From an uncultured Croceicoccus sp. (lineage in GTDB: Bacteria; Pseudomonadota; Alphaproteobacteria; Sphingomonadales; Sphingomonadaceae): a stretch of DNA of 64,000 nt. The stretch covers positions 186,001-250,000 of the forward strand of contig NZ_CANMCP010000003.1 in assembly GCF_947496385.1 (NCBI RefSeq), written 5' to 3'. This document shows positions 17,593-28,018 of this stretch, piece after piece. The notes below the pieces were generated by a model. It saw nothing but the letters and a program-made list of their open reading frames with translations. It had not been told where the DNA came from and ran no database searches. Made by a program: the position numbers and the translations under genes. Position 1 is the first letter of the stretch. Each line of letters starts with the position of its first letter.

Positions 17593-18407
17593 TTACAATC
17601 TCCGTCCCAGCAGGCGCCAGTATCCCACCGGCATGATGCGTTCGATCACGGACACGATTTTCGCGTCCTTCCCAACGAGAACGCGCGGACGCTGCGCTTC
17701 TATCCCGCGCGCGATGATTTCGCCCGCCTCCGCCGGATCCATGACGAGCGCCTTTTCGAACTTGCGCTTGTGCTTTTCCCGCGTTTCCGGGTCGACCCCC
17801 TCGCCGATGGTCGCGTTGGCGGCGATATTGGTGCGCACGCCGCCGGGATGCACCACCGTCACGCCGACGGGCGAGCCTGCTGCCTCAAGCTCGTTACGCA
17901 AGGCTTCGGAAAAACCGCGCACGGCGAATTTCGACGCGGCATAGGCGCTCTGCCCCGGCGGCGCGATCAGGCCGAACAGGCTCGACAGGTTGACGATCCG
18001 CGCCTGCGTCCTTTGTTCAAGATGCGGCAGGAACGCACGCGTCATGGTCACCACCCCGTCGAAATTGACCGCCATCACGCGGTCGAACTGCGCCGTGCTG
18101 ATCTCGCCAAAACCACCGCCCAGCGCGATCCCCGCATTGTTGACCACGATGTCGACTGCGCCATGCGCCGCGATCACCGCATCGGGAAGCGCAGCCACCG
18201 CGTCCCTGTCCGACACGTCGAGCACATGGACCGAATTCTGCACCGCATTGCCGACGAGCCGCGCCGTTTCGGCCAATCCCGCCTCGTCCACATCGCACAG
18301 CGCGACATTGCACCCCCGCCGCGCCAGCGAGCGGGCCAGCGCCCGGCCGATCCCGCCGCCCGCACCGGTGATGGCGGCGATCTTTCCGTCCAGATTCATG
18401 GGCCTGC

Positions 18408-18411
<4 letters not shown>
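17593..18411 (-). CDS. Short-chain dehydrogenase/reductase
   Basis: A 272-residue SDR with Rossmann glycine motif TGAGGGIG, NNAG, catalytic S in NLSSLFG and the Y-x3-K pair in YAASKFAV. The D in CDVDEAG at the end of beta-2 favours NAD(H) over NADP(H). ATG 18411 overlaps the monooxygenase stop by 4 bp (ATGA); an internal ATG at 18399 (MNLDGK) is an alternative. A long open frame continues upstream only inside the monooxygenase gene. It probably interconverts an alcohol and the ketone used by the monooxygenase. Confidence 0.92.
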
Positions 18412-19862
<1,451 letters not shown>

Positions 19863-20033
19863 TTCGCACGCCTCCCCACCGGACTGCACGCCGCGGTCGG
19901 CCCCATCGGGCCGGCCATCGTCGCGAGGCGTCGGGGGAACAGCGGTCATGCCCCTGTTTGAAAACTCGGTACGCCGATGTCAAGCGGCGCGGCCGGCACT
20001 CTCGCACCGGGCCGCGCCGCGTGAACACCCGGT

Positions 20034-21152
20034 TCAGGCAAGCGTGGCGAGATCGGCCGGATCGAACCCCTTCAAACCGTCCGCGTCGCCTTTGCGGATA
20101 CGGTTCGCCCAGTCGGGATTGCTGATGAGCGCGCGGCCCACGGCGATGAGGTCAAATTCCTCCCGTTCCATCCGCGCGACGAGATTTTCGACGCCGGTGC
20201 TCTGCGATTTTTCGCCGCCGAACGCCGCGATGAATTCGCCTGACAGCCCGACCGAGCCGACGCTGATCGTCGGGGCGCCGGTGACTTTCTTCGCCCACCC
20301 GGCAAAGTTCAGCCCGTCCTCGCCATCGATCTCCGGGAATTCCGGTTCCCAGAAACGGCGCTGCGAACAATGGAGAATATCGGCGCCTGCATCGACCAGC
20401 GGGCCGAGCCATGCCTCCATCTCCTCCGGCGTGGCGGCGAGGCGGGCGTCGAAATCCTGCTGCTTCCACTGGCTCACCCGGAGAATCAGCGGATAGCCGG
20501 GGCCGACCGCCTTGCGCATGGCGGCGACGATCTCGGCGGCAAAGCGCGAACGTTCGGCAATCGTGGGGCCATTGTACCGGTCCTGCCGCGCATTCGTGCC
20601 GGGCCAGAAGAATTCGTCCACGAGATAGCCGTGCGCGCCGTGCAATTCGGCCGTGTCGAAGCCCAGCCGCTTGGCATCCGCGGCCGCGCGGGCGAAGGCG
20701 GCGACCGTGTCGGCGATGTCTTCCTCCGTCATCGCCTTGCCGCGCGGCTTGCCGGGGGCGAGCAGGCCCGACGGGCTCTCCACCTCGGCATCGGGGGTCC
20801 AGCCGGCGTTCCCCTTGGTCGCGCCGGTATGCCAGATCTGTGGCCCCATCTTCCCGCCGGCATCGTGCACCGCGTCGATGACCTCGCTCCACCCGGCGAG
20901 CGCGGCATCGGAATGGAAGAGGGGAATGTCCTTTTCATTGCGCGATGCCGGGCGGTCGATCACCGTCCCTTCGGACAGGATGAGCCCGACGCCCCCTTCG
21001 GCGCGGCGGCGGTAATATTCGGCATTGGCGGTGCCGGGAATGCCATCGGGCGCGGCAGCGCGCGTCATCGGCGCCATGACGATGCGATTGTCGAGCGAGA
21101 GGCCCGCATGGTCGAAAGGCTGAAACAGGATATCGGTGACAGGGGATGGCAT
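20034..21152 (-). CDS. NADH:flavin oxidoreductase, Old Yellow Enzyme family
   Basis: A 372-residue TIM-barrel FMN enzyme. Visible family features are the N-terminal strand NRIVMAPMTR, the substrate histidines in ELHGAHGYLVDEFF, the RQDRYNG segment, and the FMN-phosphate site near VGSVGL and VGRALISNP. It reduces activated alkenes or similar electrophiles with NAD(P)H. ATG 21152 (MPSPVTDILF) fits the family start; the open frame runs further upstream with unrelated residues. The LysR regulator lies 88 bp upstream on the same strand and may control it. Confidence 0.92.
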   Translation of the reverse strand: MPSPVTDILFQPFDHAGLSLDNRIVMAPMTRAAAPDGIPGTANAEYYRRRAEGGVGLILSEGTVIDRPASRNEKDIPLFHSDAALAGWSEVIDAVHDAGGKMGPQIWHTGATKGNAGWTPDAEVESPSGLLAPGKPRGKAMTEEDIADTVAAFARAAADAKRLGFDTAELHGAHGYLVDEFFWPGTNARQDRYNGPTIAERSRFAAEIVAAMRKAVGPGYPLILRVSQWKQQDFDARLAATPEEMEAWLGPLVDAGADILHCSQRRFWEPEFPEIDGEDGLNFAGWAKKVTGAPTISVGSVGLSGEFIAAFGGEKSQSTGVENLVARMEREEFDLIAVGRALISNPDWANRIRKGDADGLKGFDPADLATLA

Positions 21153-21240
21153 GGCGGCGGATACTCCGGAAAACTGGCGGGGGTCAGGACAGGTCCGAAA
21201 ATTCGGATCGATCCGCCAGCTATGCCGCAAATGCGAAATT

Positions 21241-22164
21241 TCAAGGTTCCGGTATGTCGTTTCCATGCCTGGCAACGTCATGCACCCCCGCCAGCCGCGC
21301 CGGCAGACGCGCGCGCAGCATGGCGACAAGCTGGCTGATCTTGGGCGAAAGATGCCGCCGCTGCGGATAGACGGCCCAGATCGGCTCGGGCGGCGGGGCC
21401 ATGTCCTCCAGCAAGGGGATCAGCCGCCCCGCGGTCACATGGCGCCGGGCATAGAACGCCGGGAGCTGGCATATCCCCATCCCGTGCAGCGCGGCATCGA
21501 GCACGGCCGCCCCGCTGTTGCAGCGCCACCGGCCCACCGGGCGCACGACCGCATCGCCGCGAAACCGCCAAGCCCCCGACGACCCGCCGAGACAGGCGTG
21601 ATCCGAAAGCTCGGCCAGCGTGCGCGGATTGCCGTGCGCCGCCAGATATTCCGGCGCGGCACAGGTGATCAGCGCGCGTTCCGCCACCCGCGTCGCGATC
21701 AGGCGCGAATCGTTCAGCTGCCCTGTACGAATGGCGATGTCGTACCCCTCGGCAATGAGGTCGATCACGTCATTGTCGAGATCGACCGTCACCGAAAGCG
21801 CCGGGAACCCCTGCGCGAATTCGCGGACGAGAGGCGCGACGAACTGTTCGCCCAGCGCGTAGGAGCAGGTGAGCCGCAGTTCGCCGCGCGGTTCGCCGTC
21901 GCGGGTGATGGCGGCGATCGCCTCCTCCCGCTCGTCCACGATGCGGCGGCAATCCTCGAAAAATATGCGCCCCGTGTCGGTCAGCCGGAGCGAGCGCGTC
22001 GTGCGGTGAAACAATTGCGCCTGCACCCGCGTCTCCAGCCGGGCGACGGCGCGGCTCATATGCGTGACCGACGCGCCGAATGCGCGGGCACCGGCGGTAA
22101 AGCTGCCCGCCTGCGCGACCGCGACGAATTCCTCGATGCCGTCCCATCCGCCGATCATGGCCAT
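21241..22164 (-). CDS. LysR family transcriptional regulator
   Basis: A 307-residue LysR protein: N-terminal winged helix ([23 protein letters not shown]-like AVARLETRV) and a C-terminal effector-binding domain (about 95-300) with [19 protein letters not shown] 22164 gives the typical family length; an upstream in-frame start at 22227 would add 21 residues. It is divergent from the formaldehyde dehydrogenase gene (108-bp gap) and upstream of the flavin oxidoreductase, so either could be its target. Confidence 0.92.
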   Translation of the reverse strand: MAMIGGWDGIEEFVAVAQAGSFTAGARAFGASVTHMSRAVARLETRVQAQLFHRTTRSLRLTDTGRIFFEDCRRIVDEREEAIAAITRDGEPRGELRLTCSYALGEQFVAPLVREFAQGFPALSVTVDLDNDVIDLIAEGYDIAIRTGQLNDSRLIATRVAERALITCAAPEYLAAHGNPRTLAELSDHACLGGSSGAWRFRGDAVVRPVGRWRCNSGAAVLDAALHGMGICQLPAFYARRHVTAGRLIPLLEDMAPPPEPIWAVYPQRRHLSPKISQLVAMLRARLPARLAGVHDVARHGNDIPEP

Positions 22165-22271
22165 TCGCCCATCGTCATTATAACCGTGCTGCGATAATCC
22201 TTTTCTCAAATGCCCCTTTATCACCATCCGGCGGGATCGCTACACTCGCGCGCAAAGCAGGAGACACCTTT

Positions 22272-23378
22272 ATGAAAACCCGCGCCGCCGTTGCGTTCGA
22301 AGCGAAAAAGCCCCTCGAAATCGTCGAGCTCGATCTCGAAGGTCCGAAAGAGGGCGAGGTCCTGGTCGAGATCATTGCGACCGGCCTGTGCCATACCGAT
22401 GCCTATACGCTCGACGGGCTGGACGCCGAAGGGCTGTTCCCCAGCGTGCTCGGCCACGAAGGCGCGGGCATCGTGCGCGAAATCGGCGCCGGCGTCACCA
22501 GCGTGAAGCCCGACGACCATGTCATCCCGCTCTACACCCCCGAATGCCGGCAGTGCAAAATGTGCCTGTCGGGCAAGACCAACCTGTGCAGCGCCATCCG
22601 CGAGACGCAGGGCAAGGGGCTGATGCCGGACGGGACCAGCCGCTTTTCGTACAAGGGCGAGACGATCTACCACTACATGGGCTGTTCGACCTTCTCGAAC
22701 TTTACCGTGCTGCCCGAAATCGCCGTCGCGAAGATCCGCGAGGACGCCCCGTTCAAGACGAGCTGCTATGTCGGGTGCGGCGTCACGACCGGCGTCGGCG
22801 CGGTGGTCAACACGGCCAAGGTGAAGCCCGGCGACAATGTCGTGGTCTTCGGCCTCGGCGGGATCGGGTTGAACGTCATCCAGGGTGCGCGCATGGCGGG
22901 CGCGGACCGCATCGTCGGCGTCGACATCAACGGCGACAAGGAAGAATGGGGCCGCAAGTTCGGCATGACCGATTTCGTCAATCCCAAGGATGTCGGCAAT
23001 GTCGTCGAACATCTCGTCAACATGCTCGACGGCGGGGCGGATTATTCGTTCGATTGCACCGGCAATACGAAGGTGATGCGCGACGCGCTCGAATGCTGTC
23101 ACAAGGGGTGGGGCACCTCGATCATCATCGGCGTCGCCGAGGCGGGCGCCACGATCGAGACGCGCCCGTTCCAGCTCGTCACCGGGCGCAACTGGCGCGG
23201 GACCGCGTTCGGCGGGGCGAAGGGCCGCACCGACGTGCCCAAGATCGTCGACTGGTACATGAACGGCAAGATCGACATCGACCCGATGATCACCCACGTC
23301 CTCACGCTTGACGAGATCAACAAGGGCTTCGACCTGATGCATGCGGGCGAATCCATCCGCAGCGTCGTCGTCTACTGA
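22272..23378 (+). CDS. frmA: S-(hydroxymethyl)glutathione dehydrogenase, class III alcohol dehydrogenase
   Basis: A 368-residue zinc alcohol dehydrogenase. Catalytic zinc ligands appear in GLCHTDAY and GHEGAG, structural zinc in [15 protein letters not shown], and the NAD fold in [13 protein letters not shown]. It oxidises S-hydroxymethylglutathione, the spontaneous adduct of formaldehyde and glutathione, to S-formylglutathione and also acts as S-nitrosoglutathione reductase in many bacteria. GGAGA lies 6 bases before the ATG. It heads a plus-strand run ending in fghA, which hydrolyses the product. Confidence 0.97.
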   Translation: MKTRAAVAFEAKKPLEIVELDLEGPKEGEVLVEIIATGLCHTDAYTLDGLDAEGLFPSVLGHEGAGIVREIGAGVTSVKPDDHVIPLYTPECRQCKMCLSGKTNLCSAIRETQGKGLMPDGTSRFSYKGETIYHYMGCSTFSNFTVLPEIAVAKIREDAPFKTSCYVGCGVTTGVGAVVNTAKVKPGDNVVVFGLGGIGLNVIQGARMAGADRIVGVDINGDKEEWGRKFGMTDFVNPKDVGNVVEHLVNMLDGGADYSFDCTGNTKVMRDALECCHKGWGTSIIIGVAEAGATIETRPFQLVTGRNWRGTAFGGAKGRTDVPKIVDWYMNGKIDIDPMITHVLTLDEINKGFDLMHAGESIRSVVVY

Positions 23379-23391
23379 TCACCGGCGGCCC

Positions 23392-23730
23392 GTGCTCGCG
23401 ACCTTTTTCGAATGGCGCATCCGTCCCGGCCGCGAAACGCAATTTCGCGACGGCTGGGACGCGATGACGCGGCTGCTGTTGAAGAAGAACAGCCACGGCT
23501 CCGCGCTTTTCACCAATGAGGCCGGGCATTTCTGCGCGTTTGCACGGTGGCCCGACCGGGCGGCGCGCGACGCGGCCTTTGCCGCGCTGGCCGGAACCGA
23601 AATCGCCGCCGGGCCTTATGATGCCATGCGGGACGCCATCGAACGCGAGGTGCAGCGCATGGACCTCGACCTCGTTTCGGACCTGTGGTGCCCGCCCGCC
23701 CCCGACCCCGTGAATGGCCGGACCCCGTGA
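23392..23730 (+). CDS. Antibiotic biosynthesis monooxygenase (ABM) domain protein
   Basis: A small (112-residue) ferredoxin-like dimeric barrel protein of the ABM/Dabb kind (VLATFFEWRIRPGRETQFRDGW, SALFTNEAGHFCAFARW). GTG 23392, 13 bp after frmA, is preferred; an ATG at 23341 lies inside frmA. The function is unknown; in this place it is probably an accessory of aldehyde detoxification. Its last codons fall inside a 17-bp tandem duplication that sets the stop codon. Confidence 0.8.
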   Translation: MLATFFEWRIRPGRETQFRDGWDAMTRLLLKKNSHGSALFTNEAGHFCAFARWPDRAARDAAFAALAGTEIAAGPYDAMRDAIEREVQRMDLDLVSDLWCPPAPDPVNGRTP

Positions 23731-23738
23731 ATGGCCGG
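23705..23738 (+). repeat. 17-bp tandem duplication at the ABM/VOC gene junction
   Basis: Two perfect copies of ACCCCGTGAATGGCCGG (23705-23721 and 23722-23738), followed by a partial third copy ACCCCGTAATAA. The repeat lies between the ABM and VOC genes and provides the ABM stop codon (TGA 23728-23730). Confidence 0.92.
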
Positions 23739-23761
23739 ACCCCGTAATAAGGAGAGAATGC

Positions 23762-24151
23762 ATGCTCAGCCACGTGATGATCGGCACCAACGATATCGAC
23801 AAGGCGAAGGCCTTCTATGAAAAGGTTCTTGCCGTCGTCGGGTGCAAGGGCGGGATGGACAACACCGCCAACAGCGGACATCGCCGCGTGTTCTTCGCGC
23901 ATGGCGGGTCCATGCTGGCCATCACGCAGCCGATCAATGACGAGCCGGCCACCACCGCGAACGGCATGACCATCGGCATCGCCTGCGATTCGCCGGAACA
24001 GGTGAAGGAACTGCACGATGTCGCGGTCGCCAACGGCGCGACCAGCATCGAAAACCCCCCGGGCAAGCGCGAGGCGAGCATGGGCACGATCTACCTGTCC
24101 TATTTCCGCGATCTCGACGGGCACAAGATCTGCGGCCTCCACCGCCCCTGA
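23762..24151 (+). CDS. VOC family (glyoxalase/bleomycin-resistance fold) protein
   Basis: A 129-residue single-module VOC protein with the signature beginning LSHVMIGTNDIDKAKAFYEKVL and the terminal strand YLSYFRDLDGHKICGLH. Possible metal ligands are H4 and an acidic residue near the end. AAGGAGA lies 6 bases before ATG 23762. Located between frmA and fghA, it may act on a glutathione or aldehyde adduct; that is inferred from position only. Confidence 0.88.
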   Translation: MLSHVMIGTNDIDKAKAFYEKVLAVVGCKGGMDNTANSGHRRVFFAHGGSMLAITQPINDEPATTANGMTIGIACDSPEQVKELHDVAVANGATSIENPPGKREASMGTIYLSYFRDLDGHKICGLHRP

Positions 24152-24179
24152 TACGATACCCGCGAGAAGGACCGACCCC

Positions 24180-25010
24180 ATGGAAACCACAGCGCAGAAC
24201 CGTTCGCACGGCGGCGTGCAGAGCGTCCACACCCATGCCAGCGCGGAAACGGGGACCGAGATGACGTTCTCGGTCTTCGTGCCCGATCATGCGCCGGGCG
24301 CGAAACTTCCGGTGCTGTGGTATCTGTCGGGGCTGACCTGCACCCATGCCAATGTCACGGAAAAGGGCGAGTATCGCGCCGCCTGCGCCGAACAGGGCAT
24401 CATCTTCGTCGCGCCCGACACCTCGCCGCGCGGGGACGACGTGCCCGATGACGAGGCCTATGATTTCGGGAAGGGCGCCGGCTTCTACGTCGATGCGACC
24501 GAGCAGCCGTGGGCGCAGCATTACCGGATGCGGTCCTATCTCGAAACCGAGCTGCCCGCGGTGATCGCGCATTTCCCCGCCGACATGGACCGGCAATCGA
24601 TCACCGGCCATTCGATGGGCGGTCACGGCGCGCTGACCATGGCGCTGCGCGATCCGGCGCGGTTCCGCTCGGTCAGCGCATTTGCCCCCATCGTCGCCCC
24701 CCTGCAGTGCCCGTGGGGGGACAAGGCGCTCACCCGCTATATCGGGGCGGACCGGGCGAAATGGCGCGAATACGATGCCGTCGCGCTGATCGAGGATGGC
24801 GCGCGCGTGCCCGAATTGCTGATCGATCAGGGGACCGCCGATAATTTCCTGATCGAGCAGCTGAAGCCCGAATTGCTGCGGCAGGCCTGCAAGGATGCGG
24901 GCATTGCCGCCGATATCCGGATGCAGGAGGGCTACGACCACTCCTATTACTTCATCTCCACCTTCATGGCGGATCACGTGGCCTGGCACGCGGAGCGGTT
25001 GAAAGCCTAG
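24180..25010 (+). CDS. fghA: S-formylglutathione hydrolase
   Basis: A 276-residue esterase-D type alpha/beta hydrolase: WYLSGLTCT near the oxyanion hole, nucleophile GHSMGGHGAL, acid in DQGTADNF and histidine in YDHSYYF. It releases formate and glutathione from S-formylglutathione, the second step after FrmA. ATG 24180 follows GAGAAGGACC. The gene ends in a 4-bp convergent overlap with crtW. The operon frmA-ABM-VOC-fghA is a complete glutathione-dependent formaldehyde route. Confidence 0.96.
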   Translation: METTAQNRSHGGVQSVHTHASAETGTEMTFSVFVPDHAPGAKLPVLWYLSGLTCTHANVTEKGEYRAACAEQGIIFVAPDTSPRGDDVPDDEAYDFGKGAGFYVDATEQPWAQHYRMRSYLETELPAVIAHFPADMDRQSITGHSMGGHGALTMALRDPARFRSVSAFAPIVAPLQCPWGDKALTRYIGADRAKWREYDAVALIEDGARVPELLIDQGTADNFLIEQLKPELLRQACKDAGIAADIRMQEGYDHSYYFISTFMADHVAWHAERLKA

Positions 25011-25759
25011 CGCCTCCGCGTCACTCGCGGCAGCCGCCACCATGGCGTGCCGGGCGACAGGTGGTGCTCGTGATGATAGCCGCCGAAATGAAAGCAAGCG
25101 AGGAGCGAGCGCAGCATCGCGCCCCGCCCGCCCCCGCGCAGGCTGCGCGCGTTGTGATGGTCCGCGAAACCGTCGGCGCCGTGGCGATGCGGCAACCACG
25201 TGCCGAACACGAACAATTGCATCAGCGCCAGCACCGCCGGCACCGCCCAGAACGCCGCGATATTCATCAGAGGCGCGCCGAGCGCCATGTAGAGCAGCGC
25301 GACGAGCGTGATCCGGACGATCTGACCATGGGTGTAATAGCGGCGGAAGAACGCGGCAAACCACGGCAGCAGCGCATGCGGATTGCCGGCATGGAAATCG
25401 GGATCGTCCGATGATCCGGGCGCGGCATGGTGCCGGTGATGCGCGGGCAGCATCGCGCGATAGGACAGCGCCGCATAGGCCCCGAGCGCAAACGTGCCGA
25501 GCGCATGTTGCACCCTGTCATGCCCGGGCGCGAGCGAGCCGTGCATGCAATCATGCGCGATGATGAACAGCCCGACTGAAAGCCACGTCTGCATCGCGAT
25601 GAGCAGCACGGCGAGCGGCGCGGTGCCCCATTGCCACTCCCACGCGAAGATCGCGCCGACATGAATCGCGAGCCACGCCGCCACGATCCCGGCGGCCAGC
25701 GCGATGCTGACCGCCGTATCGGGTATTGCGGAGAAACGAAGGACGAGGCGATGCGACAT
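25007..25759 (-). CDS. crtW: Beta-carotene 4-ketolase, CrtW type
   Basis: A 250-residue integral-membrane di-iron oxygenase. Histidine motifs typical of CrtW are visible: FIIAHDCMHGSLAPG, HHRHHAAPGSSDDPDFH, WLPHRHG, FADHHNARS and CFHFGGYHHEHHL. It adds keto groups at C4/C4' of beta-carotene or zeaxanthin, giving echinenone, canthaxanthin or astaxanthin-type pigments. No other carotenoid gene lies in this window. It converges on fghA. Confidence 0.93.
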   Translation of the reverse strand: MSHRLVLRFSAIPDTAVSIALAAGIVAAWLAIHVGAIFAWEWQWGTAPLAVLLIAMQTWLSVGLFIIAHDCMHGSLAPGHDRVQHALGTFALGAYAALSYRAMLPAHHRHHAAPGSSDDPDFHAGNPHALLPWFAAFFRRYYTHGQIVRITLVALLYMALGAPLMNIAAFWAVPAVLALMQLFVFGTWLPHRHGADGFADHHNARSLRGGGRGAMLRSLLACFHFGGYHHEHHLSPGTPWWRLPRVTRRR

Positions 25760-25798
25760 GGCCGGTGTCCTAGCACGGTTTCGCCGCGAAGGTGAGGC

Positions 25799-28018
25799 TT
25801 AGCCTTCTGCCTTCTTGTCGAGCGCGGCGGTTACCGATGCGGGCCATGTCACCGGGAACTGCTGCTGCGGGTTGAAGGTGTTGCCCTGGTCGGCGGCTTC
25901 GGCAGCGGCGATTTCCTCCGCGCTCAAAAACTCGCTCGGTTCCAATGCGAACACGTCCAGCCCGCGCGTGATCTCGGTCGCGTAGATGCGCCCGTTGTAC
26001 CAGTATGCGGACCAGTATCCGCCGGTTACCAGCTGATCCTCGTCGATTGGGCCGCGGTCGAAATAGGCAATCTCGAACGGGTTGGCGGGATCGGTGAAAT
26101 CGATGACCGAGATGCCGCCTTGGTACCAGGCCTGCACGAAGATATCGCGTCCCGGCACCGGAATGATCGAACCATTGTGCGCGACGCAGTTTTCCTTGTC
26201 CCCCTGCGGCGCGGGCAGCTTGTACAGGCTGCGGAATTCGAGCTGCCCGTCCACGATTTCATAGATCGCGTCGGCGCCCCAGTTCTTCGGGTCGGAGGCA
26301 CGGCAGCGCGGGCGCCCGCCGCCGCCCCATTCATCGGTGAACAGCACCTTCGTCCCGTCATTGTTGAACGTCGCGGAGTGCCAGTAGGCAAAGCCCTTGT
26401 CGACGACCTCGTCGATGCGCTTCGGCTTGCGCGGGTCCGAAATGTCGAAAATGATGCCATTGCCCGAACACGCGCCGGCGGCGAGGTTCTTGGACGGGAA
26501 CACGGTGATGTCGTGGCATTGGTCGGTGCGGCTGGTATCCTGCGTATCGTCGCCATGGTCGCCGCCCTGCCACAGCCCGGCGAGCCGCCCGGTTTCCTCA
26601 TCCGCGAAAACGGCGGGGCTGTCGACGATGCGCGCCTTCGACGGATCGGCCAGCGGGATCTCGATCACGTCGATACGGAACAGGGCCGTGCGATCGTCGC
26701 CCGGCACCTCCCCGATGCAACCGGCCAGTTCCTCCTCGTCCCGCACGCGCGAGGTGCCGGAGTTATAGACGATGAGCGCGTCCTTCGTCTGCGACACGAC
26801 CGAATGGGTGTGCGAGCCGCGGCAGGTCTGCACCTGCCCGACCTGCACCGGCTTCGTGATGTCCGAAATGTCGAAGATGCGCAGCCCGCGGAAGCGTTCG
26901 TCGCTGACCTTTCCGGACACGCCCTGCAATCCGCAATCCTTGCGGGCGCGCGTGTCCTGCACGCTCATCAACAACAGATCGCCGACGATCGACACGTCGC
27001 CCTGCCCGCCCGGACACACGACCGAACTGACCAGCACGGGCACGCCATCCTCGCTCAGGCGATAGGCGTTCCACCCGTGGTAATTGCCCGCCACCATCAA
27101 GTCGCCGGCAAAGGCCATGTCGGTATTGGCAAAGGAGAGCAGCGGGCTGCGCGTGCCGAATTGGGGCTTGTCCGCTTCCTCGTCACGCGGATCGGCGGCG
27201 ACGGCGGCGTCCTCGTCCTCGCCCGTTTTCTTCGGTTTCAGCGGCTGCAACTCGCCCGGATTGGCGGGGTCGAAGAACCCGGCAGGTTTCGGCAGGCTGG
27301 TGACGAGGCGCAGGTTCTCGATCGCCTGCCCGGCATCGGTCAGCCCTGCGGTCAATGTCGCGCGCGGATCGTCCGACAGGCTGGCGAGGACGGCGTTCAT
27401 CCGCTCGATCTCGGCGTTCTGGTCATTCTTCACATCGTCGGTGAATTCCAGCATGACCGGGTCATAGGCCGTGCCCGGCTGTTGCAGCAGGGCATCGACC
27501 ATGTCGACCGCGCCTTCGTGGTGCGCGATCATGAGGGTGAGGAACTGCGCATCGAAATTCGCCCCGTTCGACGCGGCGAGCCGGGCCATCTGCTGCGGGC
27601 TGGCCATGCCTTTCATGTCGGTGTGGTGCGCATGGCCCATGCCGGCCATTTCAACCGGTTCGCCATGTTCGGCGAGCCAGTTGGTCATGAAGGCGATCTC
27701 GTCCGCCTGCCCTGCGTCGATGCGGCCCGCGACCGCGACGATCTCCTCCCGGTTGGTGCGATCGGCGACGAGTGCGGCCATCTCGACCGCCTGCCGGTGG
27801 TGGGCGATCATCTGCTGCATGAAATCGACATCGGCGGGCGAATATTGCGCCCCTGCCAGCGCGCGCGCCTGCTCCGCCGAAAGATTGCGCGCACCGGCGC
27901 CCACGTCGCCGGGCTGCACGATCGGCGCCGTCTGCGCCATGGCCGGGGCGAACATCGGAACCGAGGCGAGCAGCATGGCCGGCAATGAAAGGCGAAAAAC
28001 GGCAGGTGTGACGATCAT
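25799..28018 (-). CDS. Secreted DUF305 and LVIVD-repeat protein
   Basis: A 739-residue protein with a Sec signal peptide (cleavage after about residue 28, AMA|Q). Residues about 50-215 contain two DUF305 copies, each with a histidine pair (MIAHHRQAVEM and MIAHHEGAVDM), a fold often connected with metal binding. From about residue 280 a beta-propeller of LVIVD-like repeats follows (LRIFDISDITKPVQVG, ISVIDFTDPANPFEIA). Fusion of the two secreted modules is unusual but not unique in my memory of alphaproteobacterial proteins. The start overlaps the stop of the upstream Crp/Fnr gene by 4 bp (ATGA). The role is unknown; periplasmic or extracellular metal handling or adhesion is inference. Confidence 0.9.
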   Translation of the reverse strand: MIVTPAVFRLSLPAMLLASVPMFAPAMAQTAPIVQPGDVGAGARNLSAEQARALAGAQYSPADVDFMQQMIAHHRQAVEMAALVADRTNREEIVAVAGRIDAGQADEIAFMTNWLAEHGEPVEMAGMGHAHHTDMKGMASPQQMARLAASNGANFDAQFLTLMIAHHEGAVDMVDALLQQPGTAYDPVMLEFTDDVKNDQNAEIERMNAVLASLSDDPRATLTAGLTDAGQAIENLRLVTSLPKPAGFFDPANPGELQPLKPKKTGEDEDAAVAADPRDEEADKPQFGTRSPLLSFANTDMAFAGDLMVAGNYHGWNAYRLSEDGVPVLVSSVVCPGGQGDVSIVGDLLLMSVQDTRARKDCGLQGVSGKVSDERFRGLRIFDISDITKPVQVGQVQTCRGSHTHSVVSQTKDALIVYNSGTSRVRDEEELAGCIGEVPGDDRTALFRIDVIEIPLADPSKARIVDSPAVFADEETGRLAGLWQGGDHGDDTQDTSRTDQCHDITVFPSKNLAAGACSGNGIIFDISDPRKPKRIDEVVDKGFAYWHSATFNNDGTKVLFTDEWGGGGRPRCRASDPKNWGADAIYEIVDGQLEFRSLYKLPAPQGDKENCVAHNGSIIPVPGRDIFVQAWYQGGISVIDFTDPANPFEIAYFDRGPIDEDQLVTGGYWSAYWYNGRIYATEITRGLDVFALEPSEFLSAEEIAAAEAADQGNTFNPQQQFPVTWPASVTAALDKKAEG

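Noticed and set aside
19863-19949. 29-residue N-terminal extension of the monooxygenase
   Set aside because: Low-complexity sequence with no family likeness, while ATG 19862 has a good ribosome site and starts right at the FAD motif.
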